Shown: positions 1 through 12,229 of the stretch, one piece after another | Layout of the letters: each line of letters starts with the position of its first letter | Numbering within the stretch: the first letter of the stretch is position 1 | Origin: Sphagnum magellanicum | Taxonomy: Eukaryota; Streptophyta; Sphagnopsida; Sphagnales; Sphagnaceae | Length of the DNA: 64,000 nucleotides | Direction: 5' to 3' | Assembly (NCBI GenBank): GCA_021904315.1 | Contig: CM038917.1 | Location: 10,834,041-10,898,040, forward strand | Translations under genes and position numbers: made by a program | The notes under the pieces: generated by a model | The model's input: the letters and a program-made list of their open reading frames with translations, nothing else | Databases searched by the model: none | What the model was told of the DNA's origin: nothing

Positions 1-241
1 GAGAGAGAGAGAGGAGACAAGACAGAGAACCCAAATGGGGAAGAGAAAACTCCAGAGACTTGAGAGATAAGCTTTGAGAACAGACAGTCCATGACTCCAT
101 CAAGTGCAAAAATGCTGAGCTCTAGAATCCTAACAATGCACTGAAAATTAGAAACTCATGGAGATTCAACTCTTGTGAACTTTCTATATTCCAAAGGCAG
201 CAAGACAAGAAGACAATCCAGTATCTAGTATCTCTACTTAC
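1..241. other. Intron of the GDSL lipase gene, with a (GA)n tract at the window edge
   Basis: On the minus strand this is the start of the intron after exon 2. Bases 1-16 are an almost pure GA run. No coding signal is visible in it. Confidence 0.6.
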
Positions 242-924
242 GAAGGCATAGCCAGTGAAGTCAAGAATGCCAGCTCCACCAGAAGCATAGTTCACGCCTT
301 GAAGGATGACCTTGCCTTTGGTTGCTGGGTTCATAAACACGGGCACAAAAGAAGGCAGGCCCAGAAGCTGTCCTGCCAAAAGAATGCACTGCCTCCAGAT
401 TAGGATCCACAAACAAAACGAACTGCCCCGAGCTGCTTCCAGTCTCATAATACTGTATTCCTCCTCGATGGATTCAACAAAACTCTCTATCCTGAGCTGC
501 ACTATAACCCATCAATCTGCCGGAGCTGCAGCTGGCATGGCCAGGAGATCGACTGGAGAACATGTCCAATAACTAGACAACACGATTTGGGTATTACGTT
601 TGAATCCAGCTTCTTACCAACGATATCGGCGACGGTTCGATTGTTAGTGAATCGGCCTGTGGGCACATGACCAGGGAAGTCGATTCCGTTAGCTGGATAG
701 TTGGCTCGCGCAAGCGAGCGGATGTAGTTGTTATTCCCAGCATCCACCAGCGAATCTCCGAACACAAACGACGCAGGCACTAGTGCAGGAGTGGCAGTAC
801 TACTCTTCTCTACCTTCGCTGCTAATCCCTTACAGTAGCACGCAGCTGTCAAAGAGCTCAAAAAAATACTAAAGACCAATGCTCGAGAACTGAAGACCAT
901 TCTCCCTTTCTTCATAAAACCCAT
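242..924 (-). CDS. GDSL esterase/lipase, N-terminal half (partial, leaves window on the left)
   Basis: Secreted plant GDSL (SGNH) serine esterase/lipase; the family hydrolyses ester bonds of lipids, cutin precursors and acylated sugars. Exon 1 is 924-618 and exon 2 is 372-242, joined by a GT-AG intron (617-373); exon 1 ends in phase 1 and the joined frame reads TVADIVGQLLGLPSF. Exon 2 ends at a consensus donor (GTAAGT at 241-236), so the 3' exons lie left of base 1. The 146 residues present hold a hydrophobic signal peptide (about residues 10-30), the block I motif GDSLVDAGNNN with the nucleophile serine, and the block II glycine in GVNYASGGAGI. The block III Asn and the C-terminal Asp-His pair are outside the window. 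Start chosen at the first ATG, giving MGFMKKGRM; the Met at codon 9 (MVFSS) is an alternative. Substrate cannot be predicted. Confidence 0.9.
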
Positions 925-3012
925 GCTTTAACCCTCCACAGAACTCCTTCCTCTTACCTACAAACCACTCTACCTAAATTCTGGAATCTCCAGCTCAAGG
1001 ATCCACCAGCGATAGACTTCTCAGAAACCCAAGTGCAAAATGGAAGCCTCCAAAATTTGGAATTGGCAGTACATAAGTAGACTAGCTGCAGAATAACATG
1101 AAGCTCATGATTCACTGAGTGAAGAAGAGTTACCAAACTTCGAAATGTGAACAATCTCATGTCAAACTGATTAGCAGAGAAGTTAGAAACTTGATATCAG
1201 AAACAGAATAAGAATCCGAAACAAAAAAAAAAGGCTTCACACGGTCCGAGTTTCAAACTTATAATACTGCGTACGAGTTTCAATCTGCAACAGCTACATA
1301 TTATGTAGCACACCTGATAAAGCTACAGCCATGAATTGAATCACAGCAGCTTCAAACAGGAGCAATTAAATGGAAGCGCTATGCTATACTTGAGAGAGAG
1401 AGAGAGAGGGAGAGAGAGAGAGAATTTCATATCAAGATTGGTGCATGACAAATTACTAGAATGCAGCCTCTTTCGTGAAAGTCAGAGCGGTGGAAGATGC
1501 ATTTTTCTTGGTTGGGTACTTAATTGTCGTCGTCGCCGCCGCAGGTGATAATCAAGGAGGTGGGAATTTGCTGGTTCCGACGAAGTAGCGGCCGAGGTCG
1601 TTCGGACTTGAAATCTCCAACCCCCGCCCCCCATTTAGCGCTTTCGAAATGCTAATATCATAAATACACCGGAGAAAACAGCAGCTACTTACATAACAAA
1701 AATACTCTAAACAATTAAAACGACTTGCTACACTGACCCAAACAACTCTTCATTATGAACACCCTTCAAATTGGTGCAAAAAAATAGCACAATTTATTCT
1801 CAAAACTTTCCATTCAAGGGAGTAAGTAAATTTCACTTTTTGAACCACCGGCCATTTCTAGATGAATTTTTTTGCTCTATAGCCTTACGAGAAAATTTCT
1901 CGTAGGTCTTGATGCACTTGGGGAAATTTTCAAGTCTACTTCAAGGTTACCTCATACCCATGAATATCCCTCCTAGAAAAGAGGAAGGATCTTATGTCTA
2001 CTCCTTATTCAAGGATTTTATATATTTCAATTCTAATATGAGAACAGGCCCACATTAAGTACTTGTGCCCTCTTTCGAGTATTTTATTTTCCGCAGTAGC
2101 ATGTCGAGACAGCTTCATGATATTTTTTTCCCTGCAGCATGAATTCTGGAATCTGGAGGTTGCAAAAGAACATTCAAGGAAGTCTTGCAGAATTTTCAAT
2201 ATCTCAAAGATACAACGACGGGTTTGCATGTATCTGTAATGGTTCTGAGGAAGATGTACGCGACAATTTCGACCGTTCAAGCTTCAATTGAATCTTACCT
2301 GTGAACGAACGCCTCTACAAACGGATATGAGGCGTAAGCATGGTGGCTACTGTCTCCTTGGACGGCAGAGGACGCCCAAGAACTACAGCAACTTAATGAT
2401 CGACGTAAAATCTCCACTGAAACTATGGTCAGAAGTTTGAATAGATTAAGCATGCAACAGATTCAAACAATCGTCGCGATTGTCCCAGTGATGAACATCG
2501 TCGTCCATCTCGCGTCTGTCCCGCATACGCTCGTGAACAATTGCAATAATTTGCATGTAGTGCAGGGATGTTTCGTACTTGCAGAATCATGTTTCAGACT
2601 TGCTCTTTTCAAGACGCAAATGACTGATTGAGGTTTGGTGCATGGCAGCAAACTGGATCTGATTCTATCAGCCTCGCCATTGTAGATAGTTCGATTCTTG
2701 AATGCTTTTGTCTCGGATCCATAATATTGTGGCTTCAGAGCGTTATTCTTCCGCTGCAAAGCGTCTTCTCCAGCAGATCTACAATCAATCCGTAGTTTCC
2801 TGATCTCAATTTCAAGGAGATTGCAAGTGCTTTTCTCGTTACGAGAACTTGAAAATCGGTGTAGACTAGACATCTGATTCTATCCCGGTAGATATTGTAC
2901 GTACTGTCTATTGAAGCATTTTTTGTTTCTTGAGGGGCAAATCGGTCTTTGCTTCAGTTGCAGGCGGTCGATAGGATTGCAAATCTTTGCAGCCACTGTA
3001 CCGGCACAAATC
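925..3012. other. Intergenic: GDSL lipase upstream region and FLA upstream region
   Basis: Divergent intergenic stretch between the minus-strand lipase and the plus-strand FAS1 gene, so promoters for both should lie here. It holds a GA-rich microsatellite (about 1390-1422) and a CGTCGTCGTCGCCGCC run near 1527-1542. Short ORFs are present in both directions, but none has a recognisable domain or codon pattern. A segment near 1960-2010 (ATATCCCTCCTAGAAAAGAG, then TATGTCTACTCC) resembles one at 8180-8310, suggesting an old shared repeat. Confidence 0.5.
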
Positions 3013-4212
3013 ATGGAGGCAAGATCATTCCGGATCTTCATTTTCTTTGTGTGCATCGTGCTACGTTTAGTTGCATTTGGCAGCATCGCTGCTCATGATG
3101 CACCGTCGGAGCGCGCAGACTCGGGGAATCACAAAAGCAGTAGGAGAGCGCATCATTACCATCTTGTGCAGCATAAGAAAGGCGCTGCTGTAGCCCCTTC
3201 TGCTTCATCATCGCCTGCTGCAGTTCATCATCACCATCATACATCACCAGATGCACGTCCCTCGGCGCATGAGACTCGAAATCGGCACAAAAGCCGGAAC
3301 TCGAATTCCCGCTCCTCCGGAGCAGTTCCTCGCGGTGTCAGGAATTCGCGTATCCATGGGAGTCCGGCTGAAATGAACAGACATAAGAGAGCTAGAATTC
3401 CAACGCCCGCGCCGATGCAGAGAGCGAGGGCTGTTGTGACACCTGATCAGTCCCCTCTTGTGGCCAAAGTAGTTCAAGGCCTGCAGCAAGCTTCGCAATA
3501 TGGTGCTGTTGCAGGAGTAATTGAGTCGCTTCCAGTTGCGATCATCCGTCCTGGAATCACTTTGTTTGCTCCCAACGACAGATCTCTGGCTGGAGCTCAA
3601 TTCTCAGGTAACTCAGGATTAGCTCTCTTGAGCTTCCACATCGTCACACGGCGCTTAGAGTTCGCGGAACTGTCTGCTGTCAGAGAGGGAACCAAGCTTC
3701 GTACGATGCTGGATGGCATCTCGGTTGTCGTCTCCCACAAAAATTCCACGAAGGTTTCCCAAATCGACAATGCGCTGATCATCGAACCTGACATGTACGT
3801 CGATGATGATGTTGCTGTGCATGGAGTTGATAGCGTCTTTGACGCATTTGCATACAACAAGCTGCCGTCAATGGAGACTGGGCAACCAGCGATCGAGGAG
3901 GGTAATCTAAACGTTCCTGTCGCCGATGTGTTTCCACCGGATACCACTGTCTCTCCTCCTGACCACACGACTAAGCTGCAGGGTTCAGTACCAGCGCCAT
4001 CGCCCTTGATTGGAAATGAACCGGATTCAACTGCTGCCAGGTTGCCCAGCCCATCAGCTCCTCTTAATCTCAATGGCCATACTTCACATGAGCATACTCG
4101 AGAATCTATTTCAACTGTTTCATCAGCAGTGACCCATCTTCAGAAGGGATTCTTCTTCAGCTCACTGACTGCAGCTGCAATCTCCATGGTAGCAGCATCG
4201 ATTTTCTCTTGA
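3013..4212 (+). CDS. Fasciclin-like (FAS1) cell-surface protein
   Basis: Single-exon gene, 399 aa from the ATG at 3013. The frame is open for 34 codons upstream, but this ATG places a hydrophobic signal peptide (FRIFIFFVCIVLRLVAFGS) right at the N-terminus, so I prefer it. Residues 40-135 are basic and rich in His, Ser and Arg (including a five-His run near 72-76), which is unusual. Residues 146-282 are one FAS1 domain: H1-like TLFAPNDRSL, central LLSFHIVTRR, and a terminal VHGVDSVFDAF. Residues 300-365 are Pro/Ser/Thr-rich with AP and SP dipeptides of the kind found in arabinogalactan proteins. The last about 22 residues are hydrophobic after small residues, as in a GPI-anchor signal. Likely an apoplastic or plasma-membrane adhesion protein of the FLA type; the exact member is not assignable. 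Confidence 0.88.
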   Translation: MEARSFRIFIFFVCIVLRLVAFGSIAAHDAPSERADSGNHKSSRRAHHYHLVQHKKGAAVAPSASSSPAAVHHHHHTSPDARPSAHETRNRHKSRNSNSRSSGAVPRGVRNSRIHGSPAEMNRHKRARIPTPAPMQRARAVVTPDQSPLVAKVVQGLQQASQYGAVAGVIESLPVAIIRPGITLFAPNDRSLAGAQFSGNSGLALLSFHIVTRRLEFAELSAVREGTKLRTMLDGISVVVSHKNSTKVSQIDNALIIEPDMYVDDDVAVHGVDSVFDAFAYNKLPSMETGQPAIEEGNLNVPVADVFPPDTTVSPPDHTTKLQGSVPAPSPLIGNEPDSTAARLPSPSAPLNLNGHTSHEHTRESISTVSSAVTHLQKGFFFSSLTAAAISMVAASIFS

Positions 4213-5800
4213 TAGAAGCAGCTTACACATTGGGTTTAGGGTTGAGTCAACAACATGTAAGAATAGTTCCTCAACAAGCGATCTGCCAGGTGATTAGTGG
4301 TCTGTGCAAGCTCTGTCCTCATCTGTGAGCATGTTCTTAATGCCTCATCCAATGGGTACCTCTGTTTTCTCTTCTCTTTTTTCAGGGTGATGGGATGAAG
4401 TTCTTATTGCAGTGACTGGCTGCGGCAGCTCATGTGCAAAATGAGTGCCCAATTTGATTCATCAGCTCTATTCCAGCACCTTTGGCTACAACTTAAGTGG
4501 CTGCAACCTGAGTTACAACCTTCAAACAATGATCTCAGGAGTAGGTACTAGCTTTTGAGAGTAGTTTTTTGGAAGCACAAGAAGGGTTCACCTCAGCTTA
4601 ATGATAGACATAATTTCCAGTTTCTTAGCTTTCAAGGTTGGTTGAACATTTCACACATGTTGAGGGCTTGAAGTTGGTCAGTATTCCAGAACACAGGCCA
4701 TCAAGCTAAAGGGGATATTAGCATTATTAATAAGTAACGATTTTGTCATATGAACAACATGGTGTTTGTCTCTCCAAGTAATTGCTCTCTAGTTTGTTCA
4801 CAGACCACATTTTGCAGGCTATGGGATGGAATTGTTTGTTCATTGAAGGTGCAAGTATACCCTTGATGAATTTTCAAAACTCTCATCTCATGTGCAGTGG
4901 TAAGTCGAGTATGCAGAAGCTGTCTCCATATTTCTACTGCAAATGAAGATTATGATCAGGATCTGGAGCTGGCTGAAATTTTTGTGTGCTGGCTGTTGCT
5001 GGATCTATGCTTCTCTGATTGAGATGGCAACACTAGCAGGTACTGTTCCAGTCCTCCTTACATGTGTGCCATATGTCCTTAGTCAGCCTCTAATCTGAGC
5101 TGATTTGGTAGTAGATGGGCACTGGTATTCACACCTGCTAAAAGTATTCATATCATATGGTGACCTAGATTTTGTGACTACTTTTCCAACAAACCTTCAC
5201 TTGAGGTGTGAAGGTTTTCCAAAGAACCTGCTTTGAGGACTGCTGAGATTTATGAGTATCATTTGAATGTGCAATCACACTGATGAAGCTGCTGTGCTTG
5301 GCAATTCCAGTGAGGGGGGCAGGAGGGAAGTGAAAGAAGAGCGGACTTGGGAGACCAGAGATATGGATCATTGGGAGGGATCCAGTAAGAAAAATAAGGT
5401 ATGGCAAAACAAAGACTCCTGCCACCAAAACAATTCCACTTCATATTGACAAAAGAGTTATTAATAGCCATACTGCTCCTGTCAGCCGTACTGCACCCCG
5501 GCGTACATCACCATGCCAAGTATATGGGGAGGTTACATAGAAACCTGGAGACCATCATTTCAGCTTGATATATGCCCTAGAGTGTAACCTACTCATATAA
5601 TGTCAACTGTTGAAGTGCCCATCAAAAGAGGTATTTTAAGATACGGATTCACTCCTAGACAAGCCATAGGTTTTGAGGGGAAAATTAGAGGACTTTCTCC
5701 TGCAAGATGGTCAGTTGAAAATCTCAGGATGGGGCATTCTGAATTTCCAATTGATAGATTATTGCCCAAGGTGCCAAAATTTGCATCATCTCAAATACAG
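4213..5800. other. 3' flank of the FAS1 gene, no gene recognised
   Basis: The 3' UTR presumably occupies the first few hundred bases. A TTTAGGG-like motif lies at about 4230. Six-frame ORFs here are short and carry no recognisable family. Confidence 0.5.
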
Positions 5801-5804
5801 CACT

Positions 5805-5821
5805 GGGTTTAGGGTTTAGGG
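5805..5821 (+). repeat. Short interstitial telomere-type repeat (telobox)
   Basis: Reads GGGTTTAGGGTTTAGGG, two and a half units of the plant telomere repeat. Such teloboxes occur in plant promoters and as interstitial telomeric traces; no gene start is evident next to this one. Confidence 0.7.
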
Positions 5822-8800
5822 ACCATTTCCAGAGTTGAATTAGGGAAAGTGGGCTAGATTTGGAGCTCTGTCTCCCAAATTGGACATTCTGAAGTTACTC
5901 TCAAGCTTAGCAACAGAAAAACATGACAACATGGTGTTGATTGGCAGTTTGCAGAAATGAATGCTGGAAGCAAAATACGCAGAATATGCACAAGAAGGGG
6001 ACAGAATGGGACAATGATCAGGCTGCTACAAATGCTTTGAAGGTACTTGCTTTCACTTGCTAGTCCAGCATTTTGTCCTGAATCTGATAACCACACCCCT
6101 TTCAGTACTTCACTCATAAATGCCTGTTGGCTGTGCAAATGCTGTGAGAGCAGCTTAAGCAAGAACTATGGTGGTATGGTCTAAGTGGAAGAACCACGGT
6201 TAAAAGCCATGGTAGATACTACTATGATGTTGTAGCAGATTGTGTGTTGGCATGAACCCTGAGCAGAGCTGCATAATATTATGCAGAGCACCTTGTTATG
6301 AAAAGTGTCACAACAAATGGTGCATTTTCATTGTTAATTGTGTGCAGCTGGTTCATGGGCACCCACCCACATGCAAGGGTATGTGCACAGAACTCAAGTT
6401 CTCATCAAACATCACCAGCTTTCCTTTACGCTTTCTTGTCCTAATTCTACTTTTCACTATACTCATGCATACTAGATGTGAGGGTTAAATTATTCATTGG
6501 TCATATGCCACTAATGAACTAGTTTGTGAGTATATTGGAGGATCATGGGATTTCATATCCTTTGAGATTGCAGATAGTGACTACATTTTGGGGCTGCAAA
6601 TTTATCCCATGCTTGATCTTCAATACTTTGATAACCATAGAGCTGAAATTCATTGCCATGTGACCAGAAGTGGAGGTCAAAATTGGAGCTACAGAAATCA
6701 AATTAGACTGGACTGAAACCTACAAATCGTTTTATAGCTCAGGAGAACCTGGGCCATAACACACCAAACCAGCCAGTCAATGTTCCTGCTGTGGTGGTTG
6801 CAAATTAGAAAGAGCATGTTCATTGACAGGTAAAACCAATTCACACCCTCCTCAATGCAGTGTGTTTCAGCTTCTCCAGAGAGCTACAGTTTGTTGCTTA
6901 ACTTGTAAAATCATAATATATGATGACTAGTTGAATGGACCAAATTCCCTCAGTTTCTGAAGCAATCTCCAAGACAACTTGAACACCACACAGAATTATA
7001 GAAAATTAAACACTCTTCATGATTATATGAGGAATTTCACGATTAAACACTCATATAAACATAAGCTGTGCAACACCCATTGCTCCTAACATCCCGGTCA
7101 CCTATCAGACACAATTAGCTTGCAAAATCCAATAGACAAAGAAGTAGTAATTCTTGGCATTCCATTGATCAAAATCCCTGGCTGGATTGAATGCTGTGCA
7201 GTGCATCGTAACTTAACATAATTGGTGTAGATCCTTGCAGAGCTGGTAGCAGCAAACTATCCACCTAGCTATATTTGCCAATTCCTCACCACAACTTTTT
7301 GCATGGAACTTTCGCAGTTATACCCAACAGCCTTCACTGTGCAAATCAGGTTCCTATTGCATGGCAAAACAGCATCGTTTCTTGGCAAAACATGCTCATA
7401 TACATTACTACATTCTCCTCAAGATCTTGTGGAAAGAACACCAACTTTAGTCTTACAGATGATGATAATTTAATTCTCTTTCTTTTCAGGTTTGCCAGTG
7501 ATCAGGGAGAGACATATTTTGGATACAAAATGTCTTTGTACATCCACAATTAAAAAAATGGGAAAAGTGTGGGGCAAGCTTGTTAGTCAGGTTGAGACTT
7601 GAGACCAATCCTGTGTTCATCTCAAGATGGGTGATACAAATGCACATTGCAAATTGAGGATTGTTTTTTTAATTCCAAAGTAATCCCCATAGCACCACAA
7701 AAAGAACTGTACAAAGGGCAGGGTACAGATTTCACATCAGCACGAAAAGTGGTAAACAAACAATGTGATTTGGAGGATCATTCATATTTCTTGTACAGTT
7801 CCTTGTACAGCAAACAAGCAATGCTTATGCAACAGTCTTTGAGTTCACATCTCTTGACTGAGTGTAACCGACATACTGGAAAGAATTGCTGTATGCACGG
7901 ACTTTTAGCACAAGGATATATCACAAGGATTCGCCTGAAATGTACTACATACCCAAAGCAATGAAACAACCAAAAAAGTGGAAACATCTAAAGCTGGAGG
8001 TTGGAAATCCACTATTCCCCCCCCCCCCCAAAGGCTTGCTTTTTTGGCAAGCAACTAGATTTTTGTCAATACATTTCTGCACACATCCAACTTCTTATTT
8101 TCCATGGCATTATTTTGCGAATGTCCCCCACCCATGTTGGGCTTACCTATTGTAAGGCACGAGGCAAAAATTTATCATAAATGGGAAGGTTCTTATGCCT
8201 ACTCCTCAACAGTGAGAGGGTTCTTACACCTATAAGTAGGCATAGTTTCACTCCCATATGCTTGAGTAGTAGGCATAATATCCCTCTCAATTTCTAGGAG
8301 GGAAAATCATGAATATAATGTGCCCCAGTAATATGCATATAGTCAAGGATATTTATTGGGGGGGTTTTAAAAAGTCTACTTCTGCATGAGAAAGTGTATC
8401 TGTGCTGGGAAGGATTCCACCCACCCTTCATGCCTAAACTTGAGGTGAAGCCCACTTTACATATAGGTCATGATCTGAAGAAATCTATAGCCCAATTTAA
8501 GATCTTACAGTGTCTTTTTACACCAACTTGAGCCCATACAAAAAAGGTACTTTGGTGGGCCAAAGCAAAATACTCTAAAGGCAATGGGTTCAAGTGCTCA
8601 CCCTAAAAGGCACCTTTACTTAGGTACAGGAGAACAAGATGAGGCAGATTTGTTCATGTTCCTTTTTCTCCCCCTTTGTTGGGTGCTTTGTTTTTTTCTT
8701 TTTCTTTTTTCTTACGATTGGCAGTTTTTCATGCATGATTTATGTACTATGCAGCTAAATCCTCTTCCTATGGCTGCTGCTCAATACCAGTACAGAACCC

Positions 8801-11690
8801 GTTTGGGTGTCTTTATTCAGGTTTCTTTGTAAAGAGTTTTCCTGTAATGTGGGAGAGCTGGCACTTCTGCTGGTTCCTCCACTTTGGTTTTGCCCGTTTC
8901 AATCAATGGGATGTGAACAAGAGAACACATACACCATCAACCAACAACAATGAGGAACACCAAATATATATAGTCTTGAAGCAACACTGTAGAGATGAGA
9001 ATTAATTGTCGGAAATGCTGAACTGATGGTGTGGAACACTACTACTTAACAAGATAACTGAATTCTAAACATGTTTGTTATTACATTTGTGAAAACTGAC
9101 ATGTTTGAGAACCCACTGAGTAAGAAAAATATATAAATCCTGAAACCCTGGTCAGCTCTCACCTGCACAAAATACTCTTTTTAATAAGAACCGATCTGGT
9201 TATCACAAACCTATCCAGGAACCAAAACTGACAGGTTTTATTAATAAAAGAAGTGAGAACAGCCTAACACTAGCAATATCCAACATTGGGTGGCTATTGA
9301 ATTAGCTATGAACAATTATAACCGACAATAATCCAATTGTTTATGTCTTAATCATAATGTATCAGAAAAAAAAGAAAAAAACCATTTCATATATGCTTTT
9401 CCATACTTCTCTGTACTTGTCACTTTGTGAACCTGAAAAGCCATTAAACCAGAGTGAGTACTAGAAATTGCACCAAAATCTTGATTCTGAATTTTTTCAA
9501 TTACCCAAAATTCATGGGTATCACTAAAATAAAGCACTCGGCCCACACTGGATTAAGCTCCTAAACCCTAAAGGCCCAAACAAAACCCACCCAAGCTAGA
9601 TTCTAGAGGCTGAATCAGAGCAAACAATCATGCCAGGTTTTGTAAAGGAGTAGATTGATTGCCTTTGTAACCAACCATTCATGGTTTTCAGGGTCAAATA
9701 ATAATATATTAACTCATCATGTAAGTGCAAGGAAAAAGATATTCTGTCATCACAAACTTTGAATGGTTGGTGAAAGAAAATATCCACCAATTGGCTTGGG
9801 TACCTAAATAGCCAAGAAAGTGAATAGATTGAGACTAGGTGCATTCAAAACCTTAATGGAAATAGTGATCCATGAGATCACAGAATTTGCAAAGCAATGA
9901 TCGCCAATCTAACCACCACCCAACCTTTGGACTTAGCTTAATTTTGATAGACCATTGTCACACAATGCTAACTTAGTCATGTTCTTTGGAAATGTTTTGT
10001 GTGAAATCCTCGATCAAGCTTACTTTCAATCACATAGTTGAGGAAGATGAAGTTGTCCATAAAGACTGGACACTAAGGAACACTTAATTTATTATTATTG
10101 CCATTAAAGTTTTTCAGCCCAAGCCTCGACTCCAAATCCATGACATCAAATGAACAAATTACCCACCTAAATTTGGTGCTAAAATCTACTAACCCTCACA
10201 CAAAAGTAGTTGGGTAGCATTATAGTTACTACTATCCATAGATTCACTTAGATGAGTGCATGCTTCATTTGTAAGGAGGTACAAAAATTGTCAAAAAAAA
10301 ACAGTTTTTTTTTCTTTTGCAAATATCTTCTGGAGTTAGATTTTATTTGATTTTTCCTGTTTATGTTGATTCTCTATTTTCCATATTGGCTTTCTAGGCC
10401 CCCTAAAAAAACAGTATTCTCCTTCTCAGGGGAATTCTTCCCCCGTGCCCCCGCAATTTATGGATGGGTTGAAAAATGCAGAAATAGGAGACCAAAGGTG
10501 CTTATCTCTCAAAGGTAGGCTTTTGATGGCATAATCCATTTCTGTGTTCTATTCAGTCACTATTGTTTTCCTATGTGGTAGGGTAGAGAGGCTGGTGTCC
10601 AGACACTTAGTGTCTCAGAGGTCTGCGAATTTCTCGAGAGTGCTCCTTTGAATTTCATGCCCAAAGAGGAATTGTAGCCTTATTATTTGCGCACCCACAG
10701 AAAGTTAAATCGTTGAAAAAGATGAAGAAATGACTCAGATGTGATTCTCCAAAGTAAGGGGGGGGGGGGGGGTCAAATGGTGGAAACGAAAAACCACCGC
10801 ACACTTGGAAGACTATTATCGAACACCCAAAAAAGTATTTGAAAGTCGTTCTAGTGCCCTTATGACTCAAAGATGATTTGAAGATCGTAAGGTTGCGCTC
10901 TTATAGCACTTTAAATCACTTAAATTGAACAAGAAATGAGAAAGTTATGAGCATTGAAAGTAAGAGGGGTAGAAGAGAAGAAAAACGGGTTTTATCACTT
11001 GGAAAAGCTTATTTCTCTTCTTGCTCTTCTATAATTACTCCTTTGCCTCTGCTGTTGAAAGACGAATTGAAGAGCTCAAGTTAGCGCTCCCATAATGGTT
11101 TAAATCACTCAAAATGGAGAAGAATTGAGAAAGATCTGCCAAATTGTTCGGTGATCATCGGTTTTAAGACTAAGTTATGTAAGTTACAAGCCCTCAGAAC
11201 TTGCAAGACCCACCATTACCACCACACAAACAACATCTCGGGCTACCAGACTTGTAGATGTGAGGGGCCGGCCTGGTACCCTATGAGGTCCGTTCCATTA
11301 TACATGACTCTCACTCCACCAACGAGAAGAAGCATCAAATCCGACATAAGTTCGGGTGAAGGATGAGTACACAAAGAAGTGGGAGAGAAGTTGAACAAAG
11401 TGGGTGCAGAATCTGTGCCCAAAAGACGGGAATGCATAATGCCACCCCACCACGGCCTCTTCCCTTTCACTACTTTTTACACCGAAATATCTCTTTCTTT
11501 CCCTTTCCCTTTCATCAACCCTTTTACCAACAATTGTTACCCTGGTACCTTGGCCAATTCGACACTAATTATATTTAATTTTTTAAGTGTTAAAAATTTC
11601 AAAAATTATTTCTTCCTAATCAAAAAATATTGTGAAGGATAATAGTGAATATTTAGGAATATTTCATTTGTTGAAATGAATTTTTCAAAA
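5822..11690. other. Non-genic stretch, no coding gene recognised
   Basis: About 5.9 kb without a supportable gene. It contains a poly-C tract (about 8017-8029), a 15-base poly-G run (10758-10772) and a diverged direct repeat pair (about 10870-10955 and 11060-11142). A segment around 11151-11290 reads like an eroded transposable-element end. ORFs of 60-105 codons are scattered on both strands without conserved motifs. Confidence 0.5.
10870..11142. repeat. Diverged direct repeat pair, about 190 bp apart
   Basis: The two copies share, with substitutions, GATTTGAAGATCGTAAGGTT versus GAATTGAAGAGCTCAAGTTA, then GCGCTC, then TTTAAATCACT(T/C)AAA and a GAGAAAG block. This type of internal direct repeat is common in LTRs or decayed retroelements; no element boundaries are visible. 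Confidence 0.5.
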
Positions 11691-11744
11691 TTAATTAATT
11701 ATTGGATGGGTATGTGTTCAAATGGCCAAGGTACTAGGATACTT

Positions 11745-12215
11745 CTCCAAATAATAGCACAATTGGTCGCATTTACACTAACAATAAATAAATTCCCCAA
11801 GTTTTTTTTACAATGTTTTGATCTAAAAAATTTGGCGAATTTTTCTCAAAGCATAGCACAATTAGTTAAATCTACACTATAAATAAATAAATTCCCCAAG
11901 TTTGTTTTTCAATTTTTTGATCTCAAAAATTTTACGAATGTTTCTCAAAGAATAGTACAATTAGTTGAATTTACACTATAAATAAATAAATTTCCCCAAG
12001 TTGTTTTTTTTTTCAATTTTGTGATATTTGAAAATTGGGCGAAATTTTCCCAAAGAATAGCAAAAGTAGTTCAATGTACACTAAAATAATAACAATTTCC
12101 CAAAGTGTTTTTTTAATTTAAAATTGAGCTATTTTGGAAATTTGGCGAATTTTTCCCACAGAATAGCACAATTAGTTGAATTTACACTAAAACTACAACA
12201 GTTTCCCAATTGTTT
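11745..12215. repeat. Tandem repeat, about five copies of a 100-106 bp unit
   Basis: Each copy contains AATAGCACAATTAGTTGAAT, then TTTACACTA, an AATAAATAAA-like stretch, TTCCCCAAGTTTTTT and a GGCGAATTTTTC block. The AATAG(C/T)A anchor recurs near 11752, 11852, 11951, 12055 and 12161. Copies are 75-90% alike by eye. The array ends about 0.8 kb upstream of the BBD start codon. Confidence 0.8.
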
Positions 12216-12229
12216 TGTCAAGGGACGAG

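Noticed and set aside
1336-1548. 70-codon ORF over the GA microsatellite
   Set aside because: It encodes an RE(R)GRE simple repeat from the GA tract and has no conserved motif.
5600-5812. 70-codon ORF upstream of the telobox
   Set aside because: No recognisable family or splice context; length is within chance expectation.
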